Assembly (NCBI RefSeq): GCF_002954245.1
Contig: NZ_PPTG01000028.1
Location: 1-64,000, forward strand
Length of the DNA: 64,000 bases
Direction: 5' to 3'
Source of the DNA: Cryobacterium aureum
Lineage (GTDB): Bacteria > Actinomycetota > Actinomycetes > Actinomycetales > Microbacteriaceae
Within the stretch, counting starts at the first letter, position 1, and each line of letters starts with the position of its first letter. This document shows positions 33,891 to 42,003 of this stretch, piece after piece. The notes beneath the pieces were generated by a model, which was not told where the DNA came from, made no database searches, and saw only the letters and a list, made by a program, of their open reading frames with translations. The position numbers and the translations under genes are program-made.

Positions 33891-34576
33891 GGTGTTCTCT
33901 CTTTCGTGTGGTGTTTCCTGGGACCGTTCGGCACGGGCGCGCTGAACGAAGAATGGGCATTCGATTTGCTTGAGCGGATGCGAGTGCTTCGGCTTGTGCG
34001 CACCCGAAAGCCGCCGCTGATCTGCAGCAGGGCGGGGATGCGCCGGCCGAGCAGTTCGTCGAGGGCGGTGAGGGACTGTTCGACAATGCGCACGACGTCG
34101 GTCGGGGAAGTACCGCGGCGACAGATGACCGAGACCTTGAGCACGGCCTCCCGCGCAACCCGGTAGGTCGACACGCGGGTCGACAGAAACTCGGGGTGCT
34201 CGCCGAACGCCTGTTGCAGCGCCTGCCCGGCGACGGCGGAATCAACCTGGGTTACGCCCCAGTTTGTGGTCTGCTCACTGATCAGTCGGCCGGAGTGGCC
34301 ACCGCCCTGCCGGAGAATGAAACTGAGCAGCACCCCCACGGTTGCCACCAGCAGAGCGAGGGCGACGATCCAGAGCCAGCTGTGCGTACTCGTTCCCAGC
34401 GGCGTGGCCTGGAGCCAGCCCGCGACCGTGGTGCGGGTGGTATCGAAAACCGAGCTCCAGACATCCCGCAGAGCGGCTTGCGATGAGAGCAGACCGAGCA
34501 GAACAGCCACTGCGAGCAGCAGCAGGCCGACCAGGACCAGAACGGTGCGGTTGAGCGCTCGGTTGGTGTTGTTCAT
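33887..34576 (-). CDS. AmaP-like alkaline-shock membrane anchor
   Basis: The 229-residue protein has two N-terminal helices (TVLVLVGLLLLAVAVLLGLL and WLWIVALALLVATVGVLLSFIL) and then a soluble domain (QVDSAVAGQALQQAFGEHPEF, DVVRIVEQSLTALDELLG). This is the layout of AmaP, which tethers Asp23 to the membrane in Gram-positive bacteria. The tail after residue 195 is Ser/Arg-rich. It is coupled to DUF6286 upstream and CsbD downstream. Confidence 0.82.
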   Translation of the reverse strand: MNNTNRALNRTVLVLVGLLLLAVAVLLGLLSSQAALRDVWSSVFDTTRTTVAGWLQATPLGTSTHSWLWIVALALLVATVGVLLSFILRQGGGHSGRLISEQTTNWGVTQVDSAVAGQALQQAFGEHPEFLSTRVSTYRVAREAVLKVSVICRRGTSPTDVVRIVEQSLTALDELLGRRIPALLQISGGFRVRTSRSTRIRSSKSNAHSSFSAPVPNGPRKHHTKERTP

Positions 34577-35157
34577 GCTCCGACCTTTCCGCCGGAGGCC
34601 ACCACGACCCGCGTCTGTAACGCCGGGCGCAGCTGCAAGCCGTCGAGCTGGTCACGCACAGCCGTGAGTACCGTGTCGCGGTGCACGGCCTGGCCCGAGA
34701 TCGGCACCAGGTGCACCGTGGTGAGGCGGCGAGAGATGCTCACCCGGGTGTTGTCCGGATCGATCCCGCCCGTGCGAGCGGCGCGCCTCGCGAGAGCAGA
34801 TGCGATCACCTCGTCATCGACGATGGTCACCGCGCGCTCGGAGACCATCACATGCCTGGCCCTGCGTCCGGGCGAGAGCGCCAGGACCAGCAGGACGATG
34901 CCGCCCAGCGCGCAGCCGACGGCGATTCCGACGAGCAGTGACAGGGGCGCGGTCGACGCAGCCGCTATGCCGTCCACCAGATCGGCCGGTGCGCTCAGTA
35001 GCGCCGGCTGATCGATCAGCCGCAGCACGATCTCAGTACCCAACCACCCACACAGCAGGATGACCACGATCGCCACTGCGATCGCTGCAGCGGACCGCGG
35101 TGAGTGTAGCTCGCGGCGGCTGATGCGCCCGTACGTTGCCGACGTGGAAGCGGTCAT
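34573..35157 (-). CDS. DUF6286-type two-helix membrane protein
   Basis: The 194-residue protein has two membrane helices (AAAIAVAIVVILLCGWLGTEIVL and APLSLLVGIAVGCALGGIVLLVLAL) and a C-terminal domain with VSERAVTIVDDEVIASALARRAARTGG. This resembles the small family that accompanies Asp23 in actinobacteria. It is likely a structural partner of the AmaP-like protein. It overlaps both neighbours by four bases. Confidence 0.78.
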   Translation of the reverse strand: MTASTSATYGRISRRELHSPRSAAAIAVAIVVILLCGWLGTEIVLRLIDQPALLSAPADLVDGIAAASTAPLSLLVGIAVGCALGGIVLLVLALSPGRRARHVMVSERAVTIVDDEVIASALARRAARTGGIDPDNTRVSISRRLTTVHLVPISGQAVHRDTVLTAVRDQLDGLQLRPALQTRVVVASGGKVGA

Positions 35158-35606
35158 CGCACACGCCGTTCCCTGGTGACATCCACTCCGGTTAGATGCA
35201 CGGTGACCGTGCCGATGTCCGCGCCGGTGAGTTCGCCGACGCGGCGTCGGATGTCGGTCTGCGACTGGGCCGATCGAGCCAGAATAGTCCCCCCGGTGCG
35301 GGCGATGAGGGCCGGTTCGCTCGTGACGCGCTGTAGGGAAACGACACGAATCGAGGTGCTGACCGTAAGCGCGAGCCTGCCGTGGTCATCGCCGAGCTCG
35401 ACGCCGACCTGGTTCGCGGCCACGCCGAGCGACTCCGCGGTGACCATGGAGACGATCTGGCGAAGCGCCCGCGGCACAATGCGGGTGCGGCCACGGGCTG
35501 CGCGGGGCGCTGCTGCCGGAGCTTGGGCATCCGCTGGTTCCGCGGCCGTTTCACCCGGGGTATCGCCGCCGAGAAACCAACCAGGGGAATCGGCCGTCAC
35601 GCTCAC
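35154..35606 (-). CDS. Asp23-like accessory protein
   Basis: The 150-residue protein is soluble. Its N terminus is Ala/Pro-rich and its C-terminal 100 residues have an Asp23-like pattern (GVAANQVGVELGDDHGRLALTVSTSIRV, DIRRRVGELTGADIGTVTVHLTGVDV). Start is GTG at 35606, overlapping the preceding stop. It probably binds or co-assembles with Asp23 at the membrane; the precise family is uncertain. Confidence 0.72.
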   Translation of the reverse strand: MSVTADSPGWFLGGDTPGETAAEPADAQAPAAAPRAARGRTRIVPRALRQIVSMVTAESLGVAANQVGVELGDDHGRLALTVSTSIRVVSLQRVTSEPALIARTGGTILARSAQSQTDIRRRVGELTGADIGTVTVHLTGVDVTRERRVR

Positions 35607-35797
35607 GATGATGAGCGCTTTCCCTGAAAGGCTCCGATCAGTGAACTCACGTCGAGACGGCCGTCAACCACTCGGCCTACGAGCGCGCCGACCAGCATGG
35701 CCAGGCCGACGAACAGGAACGCCCAGAACCCCAGAACCACCCAGGTCAGCGCCAGGATCGCGCCAACCAGCATTCCGGTACGGGTCGCGGTAGTCAT
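35603..35797 (-). CDS. Small DUF2273-like membrane protein
   Basis: The 64-residue protein is almost entirely one hydrophobic hairpin (TGMLVGAILALTWVVLGFWAFLFVGLAMLVGALVGRVVDG region), ending DVSSLIGAFQGKRSSS. Small DUF2273 proteins accompany Asp23/AmaP in many Gram-positives. Both ends overlap neighbours by four bases. Confidence 0.8.
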   Translation of the reverse strand: MTTATRTGMLVGAILALTWVVLGFWAFLFVGLAMLVGALVGRVVDGRLDVSSLIGAFQGKRSSS

Positions 35798-36276
35798 CGG
35801 AGTGCGGCTTTGGTCGGCTCAGCCTCGGTGTTGTCGTCGCTCGGCAGGTGAATGTCAACGATGGTCACGTTCACCTCGGTGACCTCCAGCCCGACGAGAT
35901 CTTCGATGGCGCGAATGACATTCGAGCGGATGTCGTCGGCCACCTGCTGCAACTGCACTGGGTAGTCCGCAACGATGGTGACGTCCACGGCCACCTGCGT
36001 CTCGCCGACCTCGACGGAGACGCCCTGGCTCACATCAGTGTTGTTCATCGCCTCGCGAATGGCGCCGAGGGCGCGAGCGGCTCCGCCACCGAGGGCGTGC
36101 ACCCCGGCGACCTCGCGGGCGGCGAGGCCGGCGACCTTGGCCACGACGCCGTCGTTGATGACGGTCTTTCCCGTGCCGGTGAGCGGCTCGCCGGCCAGCG
36201 CGGTGCCGATCGGGGCGCGGCTGCGTGGGGACTTGTTTGAGGAAGCTGCGGTGCCGTTGGTATCGCTGAGGTCCAT
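35794..36276 (-). CDS. Asp23/Gls24-family envelope-stress protein
   Basis: The 160-residue protein has the full Asp23 domain: GKTVINDGVVAKVAGLAAREVAGVHALGG, then VSVEVGETQVAVDVTIVADYPVQL and VIRAIEDLVGLEVTEVNVTIVDI. The N-terminal 35 residues are Ser/Arg-rich and probably flexible. It is first in the leftward run, with AAGGAG in the leader. Asp23 forms a membrane-linked stress network in staphylococci; the same role is inferred here. Confidence 0.92.
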   Translation of the reverse strand: MDLSDTNGTAASSNKSPRSRAPIGTALAGEPLTGTGKTVINDGVVAKVAGLAAREVAGVHALGGGAARALGAIREAMNNTDVSQGVSVEVGETQVAVDVTIVADYPVQLQQVADDIRSNVIRAIEDLVGLEVTEVNVTIVDIHLPSDDNTEAEPTKAALR

Positions 36277-36406
36277 CTGAATGACTCCTTAGTGCCTAAC
36301 CGTTTGGTGAGGCTAAACGCGGATTGTTACCTGTAAGACGAAAGCTGTGGCATATTCGTCACGCAAAGATGAGAAATCTTTACCTACGCGTGCACGAGGA
36401 GGAGAT
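36277..36406. promoter_or_regulatory. Divergent promoter region of the Asp23 and sigma operons
   Basis: On the minus strand GTTT (36315-36318) and GGTTAG (36296-36301) are 14 bases apart, resembling the GTTT/GGGTAT promoters read by stress sigma factors, and would start transcription about 13 bases before the Asp23 ATG. On the plus strand a possible -10 CATATT lies at 36351-36356. The region separates a sigma gene from genes it may control. Assignments are weak. Confidence 0.35.
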
Positions 36407-36982
36407 GTGCCTGGCACTGTGCCTGAGCAGGTCGCGTCGCCGCTCGATACTGCGGCCGACCAGATGCTCGCCGAACGTGCCGCCGACGGTGACCTGCGTG
36501 CCTTCGAGGTACTCGTACGCCGATACGGTCCGCTCATGAGGGTTCAGGCAACGCGCGTCCTCGGCTCCAATGACGAGACAGATGACGTCGTACAGGAGTC
36601 ATTCATCACGGCGTGGCAGCAACTCGGCACGCTCGACGACCCCAGCGCTGTGAAGAGCTGGCTCATGCGTATCGTCAGCCGCAAGAGTATTGATCGCGTG
36701 CGCGCTCGCCGCGAGCACGCCAATATCGACGATACGGATGCCCCAGCACCGGAAAGCCGCGCGCCGCACGCTCTCGCCGAAACGCTGTCCCAGACCGAGG
36801 CGCTCTCCCGAGTGCTGGCCGGCCTCCCCGAGGACCAAAGACGTTGCTGGACCCTGCGCGAAATCGCCGAGTACAGCTACGGTGATATTGCCGCCGAGTT
36901 GGACCTGCCCCTCTCAACCGTACGTGGACTTCTGGCCCGCGCCCGCAAAACCCTGCTTCGAGAGATGGAGGAATGGCGATGA
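36407..36982 (+). CDS. ECF-family RNA polymerase sigma factor
   Basis: The 191-residue protein has region 2 (DLRAFEVLVRRYGPLMRVQATRVLG, DDVVQESFITAWQQL) and region 4 (LPEDQRRCWTLREIAEYSYGDIAAELDLPLSTVRGLLARAR). I chose the GTG at 36407 because AGGAGG lies four bases upstream; a GTG at 36347 would add twenty residues without an RBS. It is coupled to the next gene by ATGA. Downstream is a likely anti-sigma, and divergent is the Asp23 operon, its probable regulon. Confidence 0.9.
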   Translation: MPGTVPEQVASPLDTAADQMLAERAADGDLRAFEVLVRRYGPLMRVQATRVLGSNDETDDVVQESFITAWQQLGTLDDPSAVKSWLMRIVSRKSIDRVRARREHANIDDTDAPAPESRAPHALAETLSQTEALSRVLAGLPEDQRRCWTLREIAEYSYGDIAAELDLPLSTVRGLLARARKTLLREMEEWR

Positions 36983-37626
36983 CCGAACTGACGCCGGCCG
37001 ATCGGCGCTTCGCCGCTTTCGACCTGGAAGACACCGAGCGGGAACGGACCGACCTGAATGGCCACACCATCGAGCAACTCAGCGAATACCTCGATCGCGG
37101 CCAGATGCCCGCCGACCCGAGTATCGACGATTCGCCGGAATGCGAGATCGCCCTGCGCAGTCTCGGGCGCCTGCGCCTGGCCCAGCAGTCGCTGCTCGAG
37201 CGAGACCTCGAACGCGAATCCCTGCGTGATGACAGCTGGGTGGCGTCAATTCTCAGCAACATCACGCTGGAAGCGCATGCGGGCCGGGAAATACCGCTCA
37301 CCCACCCCGCACCCACCGCGAGACTGGTAGTGACAGAGGGCGCCGTGCGCGGCATCCTGCGAGAAACCGGCGACCGCATGCAGAACGTTGTGGTCGGACG
37401 GTGTGTGCTGGTCGGCGATGTCGGCGTCTCCGGAATGCCGATCACGATTCTGGTCGACGTCACCGTATTCCCCGGCGAGAATATACCGCTGCTGGCCGAT
37501 GATTTACGTCAAGCGATGTATTCCGCGCTGGGCAAACACACCGAGCTGGTGGTAGCGGCCATTGATATCACGGTGAGCGATCTGCAGGCCGTGCCCGACG
37601 CATCCGCTCGAGCACAGGAGAACTGA
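36979..37626 (+). CDS. Asp23-domain protein with anti-sigma-like N terminus
   Basis: The 215-residue protein starts with a region resembling a zinc-less anti-sigma helix bundle (GHTIEQLSEYLDRGQMPADP...SPECEIALRSLGRLRL, residues 26-70), where ZAS proteins have HxxxCxxC; only one Cys remains. The second half has the Asp23 pattern (TEGAVRGILRETGDRM, ITILVDVTVFPGENIPLLADDLRQAM). I chose the ATG at 36979, which overlaps the sigma stop as ATGA with GGAGG seven bases upstream. It may be the partner that holds the sigma factor; this is inference. Confidence 0.78.
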   Translation: MTELTPADRRFAAFDLEDTERERTDLNGHTIEQLSEYLDRGQMPADPSIDDSPECEIALRSLGRLRLAQQSLLERDLERESLRDDSWVASILSNITLEAHAGREIPLTHPAPTARLVVTEGAVRGILRETGDRMQNVVVGRCVLVGDVGVSGMPITILVDVTVFPGENIPLLADDLRQAMYSALGKHTELVVAAIDITVSDLQAVPDASARAQEN

Positions 37627-37955
37627 TGACCGAGGTCCTTCCCTCCACCGATCAGCTGGATGCCGTGGTGCGTCAGGTTCCCGGTGTGGACGCGTTGTAT
37701 CCCGCCGGATCGATCGTGTCCACCGTGCTCAGCGCCACCGTGCACGCTGTGACGCATCCTGGCCAGGCGGCGCCGATGGTGCTCATCGAGAAGCAGGCCG
37801 ACGGAGTGCGGGTCACGGTCAGAATCGGCATCGGTGCGACCGAGTCTTCGACCGAGGTCAGCGGGCGAGTGCACGATGCCATTGCCGCGCACGTGGGGCA
37901 GAGCGGCACAGTGCCGGTCGCGCAGATCGCCGTGATCGTGGCCCGGATTGGTTGA
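37626..37955 (+). CDS. Small Asp23-like protein
   Basis: The 109-residue protein follows the sigma and anti-sigma-like genes, its ATG sharing one base with the preceding stop (TGATG). It has VSTVLSATVHAVTHPGQAAPMVLIEKQADGVRVTVRIGIG and VHDAIAAHVGQSGTVPVAQIAVIVARIG, an Asp23-type beta-alpha pattern without membrane segments. Probably another component of the same stress assembly. Confidence 0.72.
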   Translation: MTEVLPSTDQLDAVVRQVPGVDALYPAGSIVSTVLSATVHAVTHPGQAAPMVLIEKQADGVRVTVRIGIGATESSTEVSGRVHDAIAAHVGQSGTVPVAQIAVIVARIG

Positions 37956-37995
37956 GCGTCTAGCCGATCGTGGCCAGCCATGCTAACTTGCCCCG

Positions 37996-38576
37996 ATGAA
38001 GCAGAGAGAGATGTTCCTTCAAGCGGATGCCGCGTTGCGCTGTGTCGTCGACCAGATCACACCCGCGCAGCTCGACCTGCCGGCACCGGCCGAGTGGTCG
38101 CGCAAGAAGAACCCGACGCTCCGTGACATTCTGGCCTCGCACGCCGAGGACGAAGCCTGGTTGCCCGCGGTGCTGGAAGGCCGCACGATCGAGGAGGTCG
38201 GCGACACCTACCAAGGCGATCTCCTCGGGGACGATCCGATCGGCAATTACGACCGCCTCAACGAGTTGACGACCAAAGTGGTCACGGGCAACCTCGACCC
38301 CGACAAGGTCGTGCACCTGAGCTACGGAGATTACCCCTCGGCGAAGCTCTGCAGCACACCGCCCTGTACCGGGCGTTCCAGGCCTGGAGCATCGCCAAGC
38401 ACATCGGTCTCGACTACTCGCTGCCCGACGTGCTGGTCGAGAACCTCTGGGAACAGATCGCGCCCGACATCGAAATGTGGCGCGGCTTCAGTGTTTTTCC
38501 GCCCGAAGTGGCGGTACCCGAGACCGCAAATCGCGAGGTGCAGCTGCTCGGCAAGGTCGGCTACTGGCGCGAATAG
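37996..38576 (+). pseudogene. DinB-family protein gene with a frameshift
   Basis: The frame from the ATG reads MKQREMFLQADAALRCVVDQ...HAEDEAWLPAVLEG...VVHLSYGDYPSA. One missing base at about 38340 then moves the rest to another frame, which continues EALQHTALYRAFQAWSIAKHIGLDYSLPDVLVENLWEQI and stops at 38576. Joined, they make a normal 193-residue DinB-type thiol-dependent metalloprotein (mycothiol S-transferase fold, related to maleylpyruvate isomerases). It is either a recent pseudogene or a base-call error. Read straight through, the first frame gives a false extended product. Confidence 0.85.
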
Positions 38577-38583
38577 CCCGGCG

Positions 38584-39069
38584 CTACTCCGGCGCGACCC
38601 CGTTGTAGAAGTGCTCGAACACCATGCTCGTTCTGGTGGACGCCACGGCGGGGTTGGCTGAGAGGTTCTCCAGCACGAAATCGCGCACATCGTCGGTGTC
38701 CCGGGCTGACAGATGAATGATGAAGTCTTCTGACCCGCCGAGAAAGAACAACTGCACGACGCGGGGCATCACCCGGATCGAATCGCGAAACGCCGGAATG
38801 TGGGTGCGGGCGCCGGCCCGAATGCTCACGCTGATCAGCGCCTGCAGGCCCAGGCCGATCGATTTCGGGTCGACCATTGCAGTGAAGCCCGTGACAATTC
38901 CGCGGCTGACCAGCGAACGCACTCGGGAGACGCAGGTGGATTCGGCGATGCCGGCAGCGCTGGCCAGGCGGCTGTTGGTGGTGCGGGAATCGGCCTGCAG
39001 CGCTGCGACCAGAACACGGTCGACCTCGTCGAGGGTCTCGATGACCCGAATTCTCTTCGTTTCTGCCAT
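38584..39069 (-). CDS. Lrp/AsnC-family transcriptional regulator
   Basis: The 161-residue protein has an N-terminal helix-turn-helix (TNSRLASAAGIAESTCVSRVRSLVSRG, quoted in part) and a C-terminal RAM ligand domain (GLQALISVSIRAGARTHI, VVQLFFLGGSEDFIIHLSARD). It is divergent from the alanine dehydrogenase gene, the arrangement known in mycobacteria for AldR and ald. It probably controls ald in response to alanine or related amino acids. Confidence 0.92.
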   Translation of the reverse strand: MAETKRIRVIETLDEVDRVLVAALQADSRTTNSRLASAAGIAESTCVSRVRSLVSRGIVTGFTAMVDPKSIGLGLQALISVSIRAGARTHIPAFRDSIRVMPRVVQLFFLGGSEDFIIHLSARDTDDVRDFVLENLSANPAVASTRTSMVFEHFYNGVAPE

Positions 39070-39088
39070 CGCATATCTCCAATTGGCC

Positions 39089-39112
39089 GCATATTTCGTG
39101 GAATATTCTTGA
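39089..39112. promoter_or_regulatory. Candidate Lrp-type binding site upstream of ald
   Basis: The AT-rich stretch GCATATTTCGTGGAATATTC contains the palindrome GAATATTC (39101-39108) in the 147-base Lrp-ald spacer. Lrp proteins bind degenerate AT-rich palindromes in such spacers. No clear -35/-10 pair can be assigned. Confidence 0.35.
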
Positions 39113-39216
39113 AGTCTGGCAGATTCTACTGATTTTACCTAGCGGAAACGAATCAATAGCAGTCTTACCTCTATCAAAGCCGAGTCGTTCGGCAGTAACC
39201 CCGAGACGGAGCACTT

Positions 39217-40332
39217 ATGTTGGTCGGCATTCCCACTGAGATCAAGAACAACGAGAACCGCGTTGCGATCACCCCGGCCGGCGTCAACGAGCTCACCCGG
39301 CGCGGCCATGACGTCATCATCGAGAAGGGCGCCGGGCTGGGCTCGAGCATCACCGATGATGCTTTTCGCCTCGCCGGGGCATCCATTGTCGACACCGCCG
39401 CCGAAGTCTGGGCCGCGGCCGAACTACTCCTGAAGGTCAAGGAGCCCATTGCCAGCGAATACCCGCTAATGCGTCAGGGACAGGTGCTGTTCACCTACCT
39501 GCACCTCGCGGCCTCCGCTGAGTGCACCGACGCGCTGATCACGTCGGGAACAACGGCGATCGCCTACGAGACCGTGCAGCTGATGGATCGCAGTCTGCCG
39601 CTGCTCTCGCCGATGAGCGAGGTCGCCGGCCGCCTCTCGGTGCAGGTCGGCGCATACCACCTGCTGAGCGCCAATGGCGGCAGCGGAATTCTGCTCGGCG
39701 GCGTTCCCGGAACCCCCAAGGCCAAGGTCGTCGTGATCGGCGGCGGTGTCGCCGGTGAGCACGCCGCGGCCAACGCCCTGGGCATGGGCGCCGACGTGAC
39801 CATCATCGACCTGTCGCTGGCCCGCCTCCGCCAGCTCGAAGCCCGCTTCAATGGCGAGATCCAGACGCGCGCGTCGACCCAGTACGAGATCGCCGAGCAG
39901 GTGCGGGAGGCCGACCTCGTGATCGGCTCCGTGCTCATTCCGGGCGCGCAGGCCCCGAAGCTCGTCACCGACGCCATGGTCGCGTCGATGAAGCCGGGCT
40001 CCGTGCTGGTCGACATCGCGATCGACCAGGGCGGCTGCTTCGAGGGCTCGCACGCCACCACCCACGACAACCCCACCTTCGCCGTGCACGACAGTGTTTA
40101 CTACTGCGTCGCCAACATGCCGGGCGCCGTGCCGGCCACATCGACCCGGGCGCTGACCAACGCCACCCTGCCCTACGTCGTCGCCCTGGCCCAGAAGGGC
40201 TGGAAGAAGGCCATCGCCGAAGACGCCGCCCTGGCCAAGGGACTGAACGTGCACAACGGACGCATCACCAACGCGCACGTCGCGTCGGCTTTCCACGCCG
40301 AACTGCTGAGCGTCGCCGACGCGATCGCCTGA
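39217..40332 (+). CDS. ald: Alanine dehydrogenase
   Basis: The 371-residue enzyme aligns end to end with Ald: [23 protein letters not shown] at the start, [18 protein letters not shown], the NAD-binding [23 protein letters not shown] and the pyruvate-site segment [19 protein letters not shown]. It interconverts L-alanine and pyruvate with NAD, often hexameric and cytosolic, serving in nitrogen assimilation and redox balance. GGAG lies ahead of the ATG. A very stable terminator hairpin follows at 40334. Confidence 0.96.
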   Translation: MLVGIPTEIKNNENRVAITPAGVNELTRRGHDVIIEKGAGLGSSITDDAFRLAGASIVDTAAEVWAAAELLLKVKEPIASEYPLMRQGQVLFTYLHLAASAECTDALITSGTTAIAYETVQLMDRSLPLLSPMSEVAGRLSVQVGAYHLLSANGGSGILLGGVPGTPKAKVVVIGGGVAGEHAAANALGMGADVTIIDLSLARLRQLEARFNGEIQTRASTQYEIAEQVREADLVIGSVLIPGAQAPKLVTDAMVASMKPGSVLVDIAIDQGGCFEGSHATTHDNPTFAVHDSVYYCVANMPGAVPATSTRALTNATLPYVVALAQKGWKKAIAEDAALAKGLNVHNGRITNAHVASAFHAELLSVADAIA

Positions 40333-40333
40333 G

Positions 40334-40385
40334 GCGTCGCGCGGGGCAGCATTCGCTTCGAGCGGATGCCGGCCCCGCGCGACGC
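40334..40385. terminator. Bidirectional terminator with 14-bp perfect stem
   Basis: GCGTCGCGCGGGGC (40334-40347) and GCCCCGCGCGACGC (40372-40385) pair perfectly. Inside them GCATTCGCT (40350-40358) and AGCGGATGC (40361-40369) form a second stem with one mismatch. It lies between the convergent ald and NmrA-like genes. The inner stem again uses the AGCGGATGC word. Confidence 0.85.
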
Positions 40386-40391
40386 ACTCGC

Positions 40392-40994
40392 TTAGTGCGC
40401 GACGGTGAAGCGACGGCGTTCGTGGGCCGGGGTTTCCAGCTCGTCAAGGGCCGCCACGGCGAAGTCTTGGGTCGAGATCTCGCTGCCGGCGGGGGAGTCG
40501 AGGCCGAGAACGTAGTGGCCGGTGCGGTCGCCGGGTGCGATCTCCGGCGCCGGGGCCAGCATGGTCCAGTCAAGGTCGGTCGACGCCCGATAGAGGTCGA
40601 GCACGGTGCTGAATGTGGAGGCTTCAGCGTGATACTCCGCGGGGAATCCCGGCGTGTCCTTGAGTTGCACGCCGTCGACGCTGAGAGCTCCGGCACCACC
40701 CACCACCAGGAGTCGCGAGGTTGACGGCGCAGCGATGATGGCTCGGTGCATGGCAACGAAGGAATCGTGCGGCTCGCCCGTGCGGTCCGGGGCGACCGAC
40801 AGCACAACGATGTCGTGCTCGCCGGCGATCGCGGTGTAGCCGGCCGTGTCGCACAAGTCGGCTGCCAGGGCCGTGGCGCCGTTGACGGCGGTTCCGCTGC
40901 GCGAGATGGCGGTAACAGAGTGTCCGCGGTGCAGGGCTTCCGCGGTGATCTGGCTGCCGACCATGCCGGTGGCCCCGTAGATTGCGATTTTCAT
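40392..40994 (-). CDS. NmrA/SDR-type NAD(P)-binding oxidoreductase
   Basis: The 200-residue protein has the N-terminal Rossmann motif [13 protein letters not shown] (residues 4-16) and an atypical SDR body, with [12 protein letters not shown] and [10 protein letters not shown]. Such proteins reduce quinones or sense redox state. I chose the ATG at 40994 directly before KIAIYG. It is divergent from an HxlR regulator, a common pair in which HxlR senses quinones or aldehydes and represses the reductase. Confidence 0.87.
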   Translation of the reverse strand: MKIAIYGATGMVGSQITAEALHRGHSVTAISRSGTAVNGATALAADLCDTAGYTAIAGEHDIVVLSVAPDRTGEPHDSFVAMHRAIIAAPSTSRLLVVGGAGALSVDGVQLKDTPGFPAEYHAEASTFSTVLDLYRASTDLDWTMLAPAPEIAPGDRTGHYVLGLDSPAGSEISTQDFAVAALDELETPAHERRRFTVAH

Positions 40995-41037
40995 GGGCAT
41001 CCGTTTCTGTGGCTTGGGGAGTGTGAACACTTTGACA

Positions 41038-41075
41038 GTATCAATCAGATACCGAGTACCTCAACGTCATATACT
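41038..41075. promoter_or_regulatory. Candidate HxlR operator and leaderless promoter
   Basis: GTATC-AATCA-GATAC at 41038-41052 is a perfect inverted repeat. TATACT (41070-41075) ends six bases before the HxlR ATG and fits a leaderless -10. HxlR proteins bind such short palindromes. The site is shared by the divergent NmrA-like gene. Confidence 0.5.
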
Positions 41076-41081
41076 CACCTC

Positions 41082-41450
41082 ATGGATACCGACTTTGATG
41101 TTCTCAAGGTGGACTGCCCGTCGCGGGTGGTACTGCAGCGGATCGGTGACAAGTGGGCGCCGTTGGTGTTCCAGGCGCTCAAGGGTGGCCCGTTGCGGTT
41201 CTCGCGGGTGCGCAGCACCATTCAGGGCGTGACGCCCAAGGTTCTCACCCAGACCCTGCGCACCCTCGAGCGTGACGGATTGGTGCGCCGCACCGTGTTC
41301 GCCGAGATTCCACCGCGGGTTGAGTACGAGCTGACCCCACTGGGGTTGACCCTGTTGGCGCCGCTCGACGCCGTGCGCACTTGGGCCGAGGGTAACGCCG
41401 CGCAGATTCTCGCCGCCCGCGACGATTACGACGAGCGCCAGGCCGGCTGA
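41082..41450 (+). CDS. HxlR-family transcriptional regulator
   Basis: The 122-residue winged-helix protein has CPSRVVLQRIGDKWAPLVFQAL at the start (with the Cys used by quinone- or thiol-sensing members at residue 10), GGPLRFSRVRSTIQGVTPKVLTQTLRTLERDGLV and EYELTPLGLTLL. It is divergent from the NmrA-like reductase that it likely represses. I chose the ATG at 41082; longer frames lack family similarity. Confidence 0.9.
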   Translation: MDTDFDVLKVDCPSRVVLQRIGDKWAPLVFQALKGGPLRFSRVRSTIQGVTPKVLTQTLRTLERDGLVRRTVFAEIPPRVEYELTPLGLTLLAPLDAVRTWAEGNAAQILAARDDYDERQAG

Positions 41451-41504
41451 CTCCTGACCCGAGTCAAGCAGATGCCGCCCGCCGGCGTGGACCACGCTCG
41501 CTCA

Positions 41505-41945
41505 TCAGGAGGTTGCGGCGATTACCTGATGCAGAGCATCGCGCAGGGTGACCAGATCGTCGAGGGGCAGGTGGAGCGCTTCGACGACACGCGACGGGAT
41601 GGTTTCGGCAACCGCGCGCAGGGCTGCGCCTTGAGCGGTCAGGGTGATGTCGAGCGTGCGTTCGTCGGCCTCGCGGCGTCGCCGACGCACATAGCCGGTG
41701 GCTTCAAGTCGTTTGAGCAGGGGAGAGAGGGTGGCCGACTCGAGGCAGAGGGTCTGGCCGAGGCCTTTGAGCGTGCGTGGACTCTCGTCCCAGAGGGAGA
41801 GCATGACCAGGTACTGGGGGTGGGTGAGCCCGAGCGGCTCCAGAATGGGCCGATACAGGGCGATGACATTGCGCGAGGCGATGGACAGGGCGAAGCAGAC
41901 CTGGTTGTCGAGTGCGAGGGGGTTCTCGAGTGTTGACGATGTCAT
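41505..41945 (-). CDS. MarR-family regulator, OhrR-like
   Basis: The 146-residue protein has the OhrR pattern LDNQVCFALSIASRN with the reactive Cys near residue 17, RPILEPLGLTHPQYLVMLSLWD, and the winged helix LCLESATLSPLLKRLEATGYVRR. OhrR proteins sense organic hydroperoxides through that Cys and release DNA. I chose the ATG at 41945; another six codons upstream is possible. No ohr peroxidase is adjacent, so the targets lie elsewhere or are the small divergent gene. Confidence 0.88.
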   Translation of the reverse strand: MTSSTLENPLALDNQVCFALSIASRNVIALYRPILEPLGLTHPQYLVMLSLWDESPRTLKGLGQTLCLESATLSPLLKRLEATGYVRRRRREADERTLDITLTAQGAALRAVAETIPSRVVEALHLPLDDLVTLRDALHQVIAATS

Positions 41946-41985
41946 GGGGGTGTTCCGTTTCATCCGCTTGTCCGTCGTGCATTTA

Positions 41986-41999
41986 GTTAGTACACTAAC
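41986..41999. promoter_or_regulatory. Candidate MarR operator
   Basis: GTTAGT-AC-ACTAAC is a perfect inverted repeat at 41986-41999, between the MarR gene and the small divergent gene whose ATG is at 42004. It probably serves as autoregulatory operator for both. Confidence 0.55.
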
Positions 42000-42003
42000 A
42001 GTT

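Noticed and set aside
37996-38661. A 221-residue intact protein from the uncorrected DinB frame
   Set aside because: The last third is Ser/Arg/Pro-rich nonsense and the family C terminus lies in another frame.
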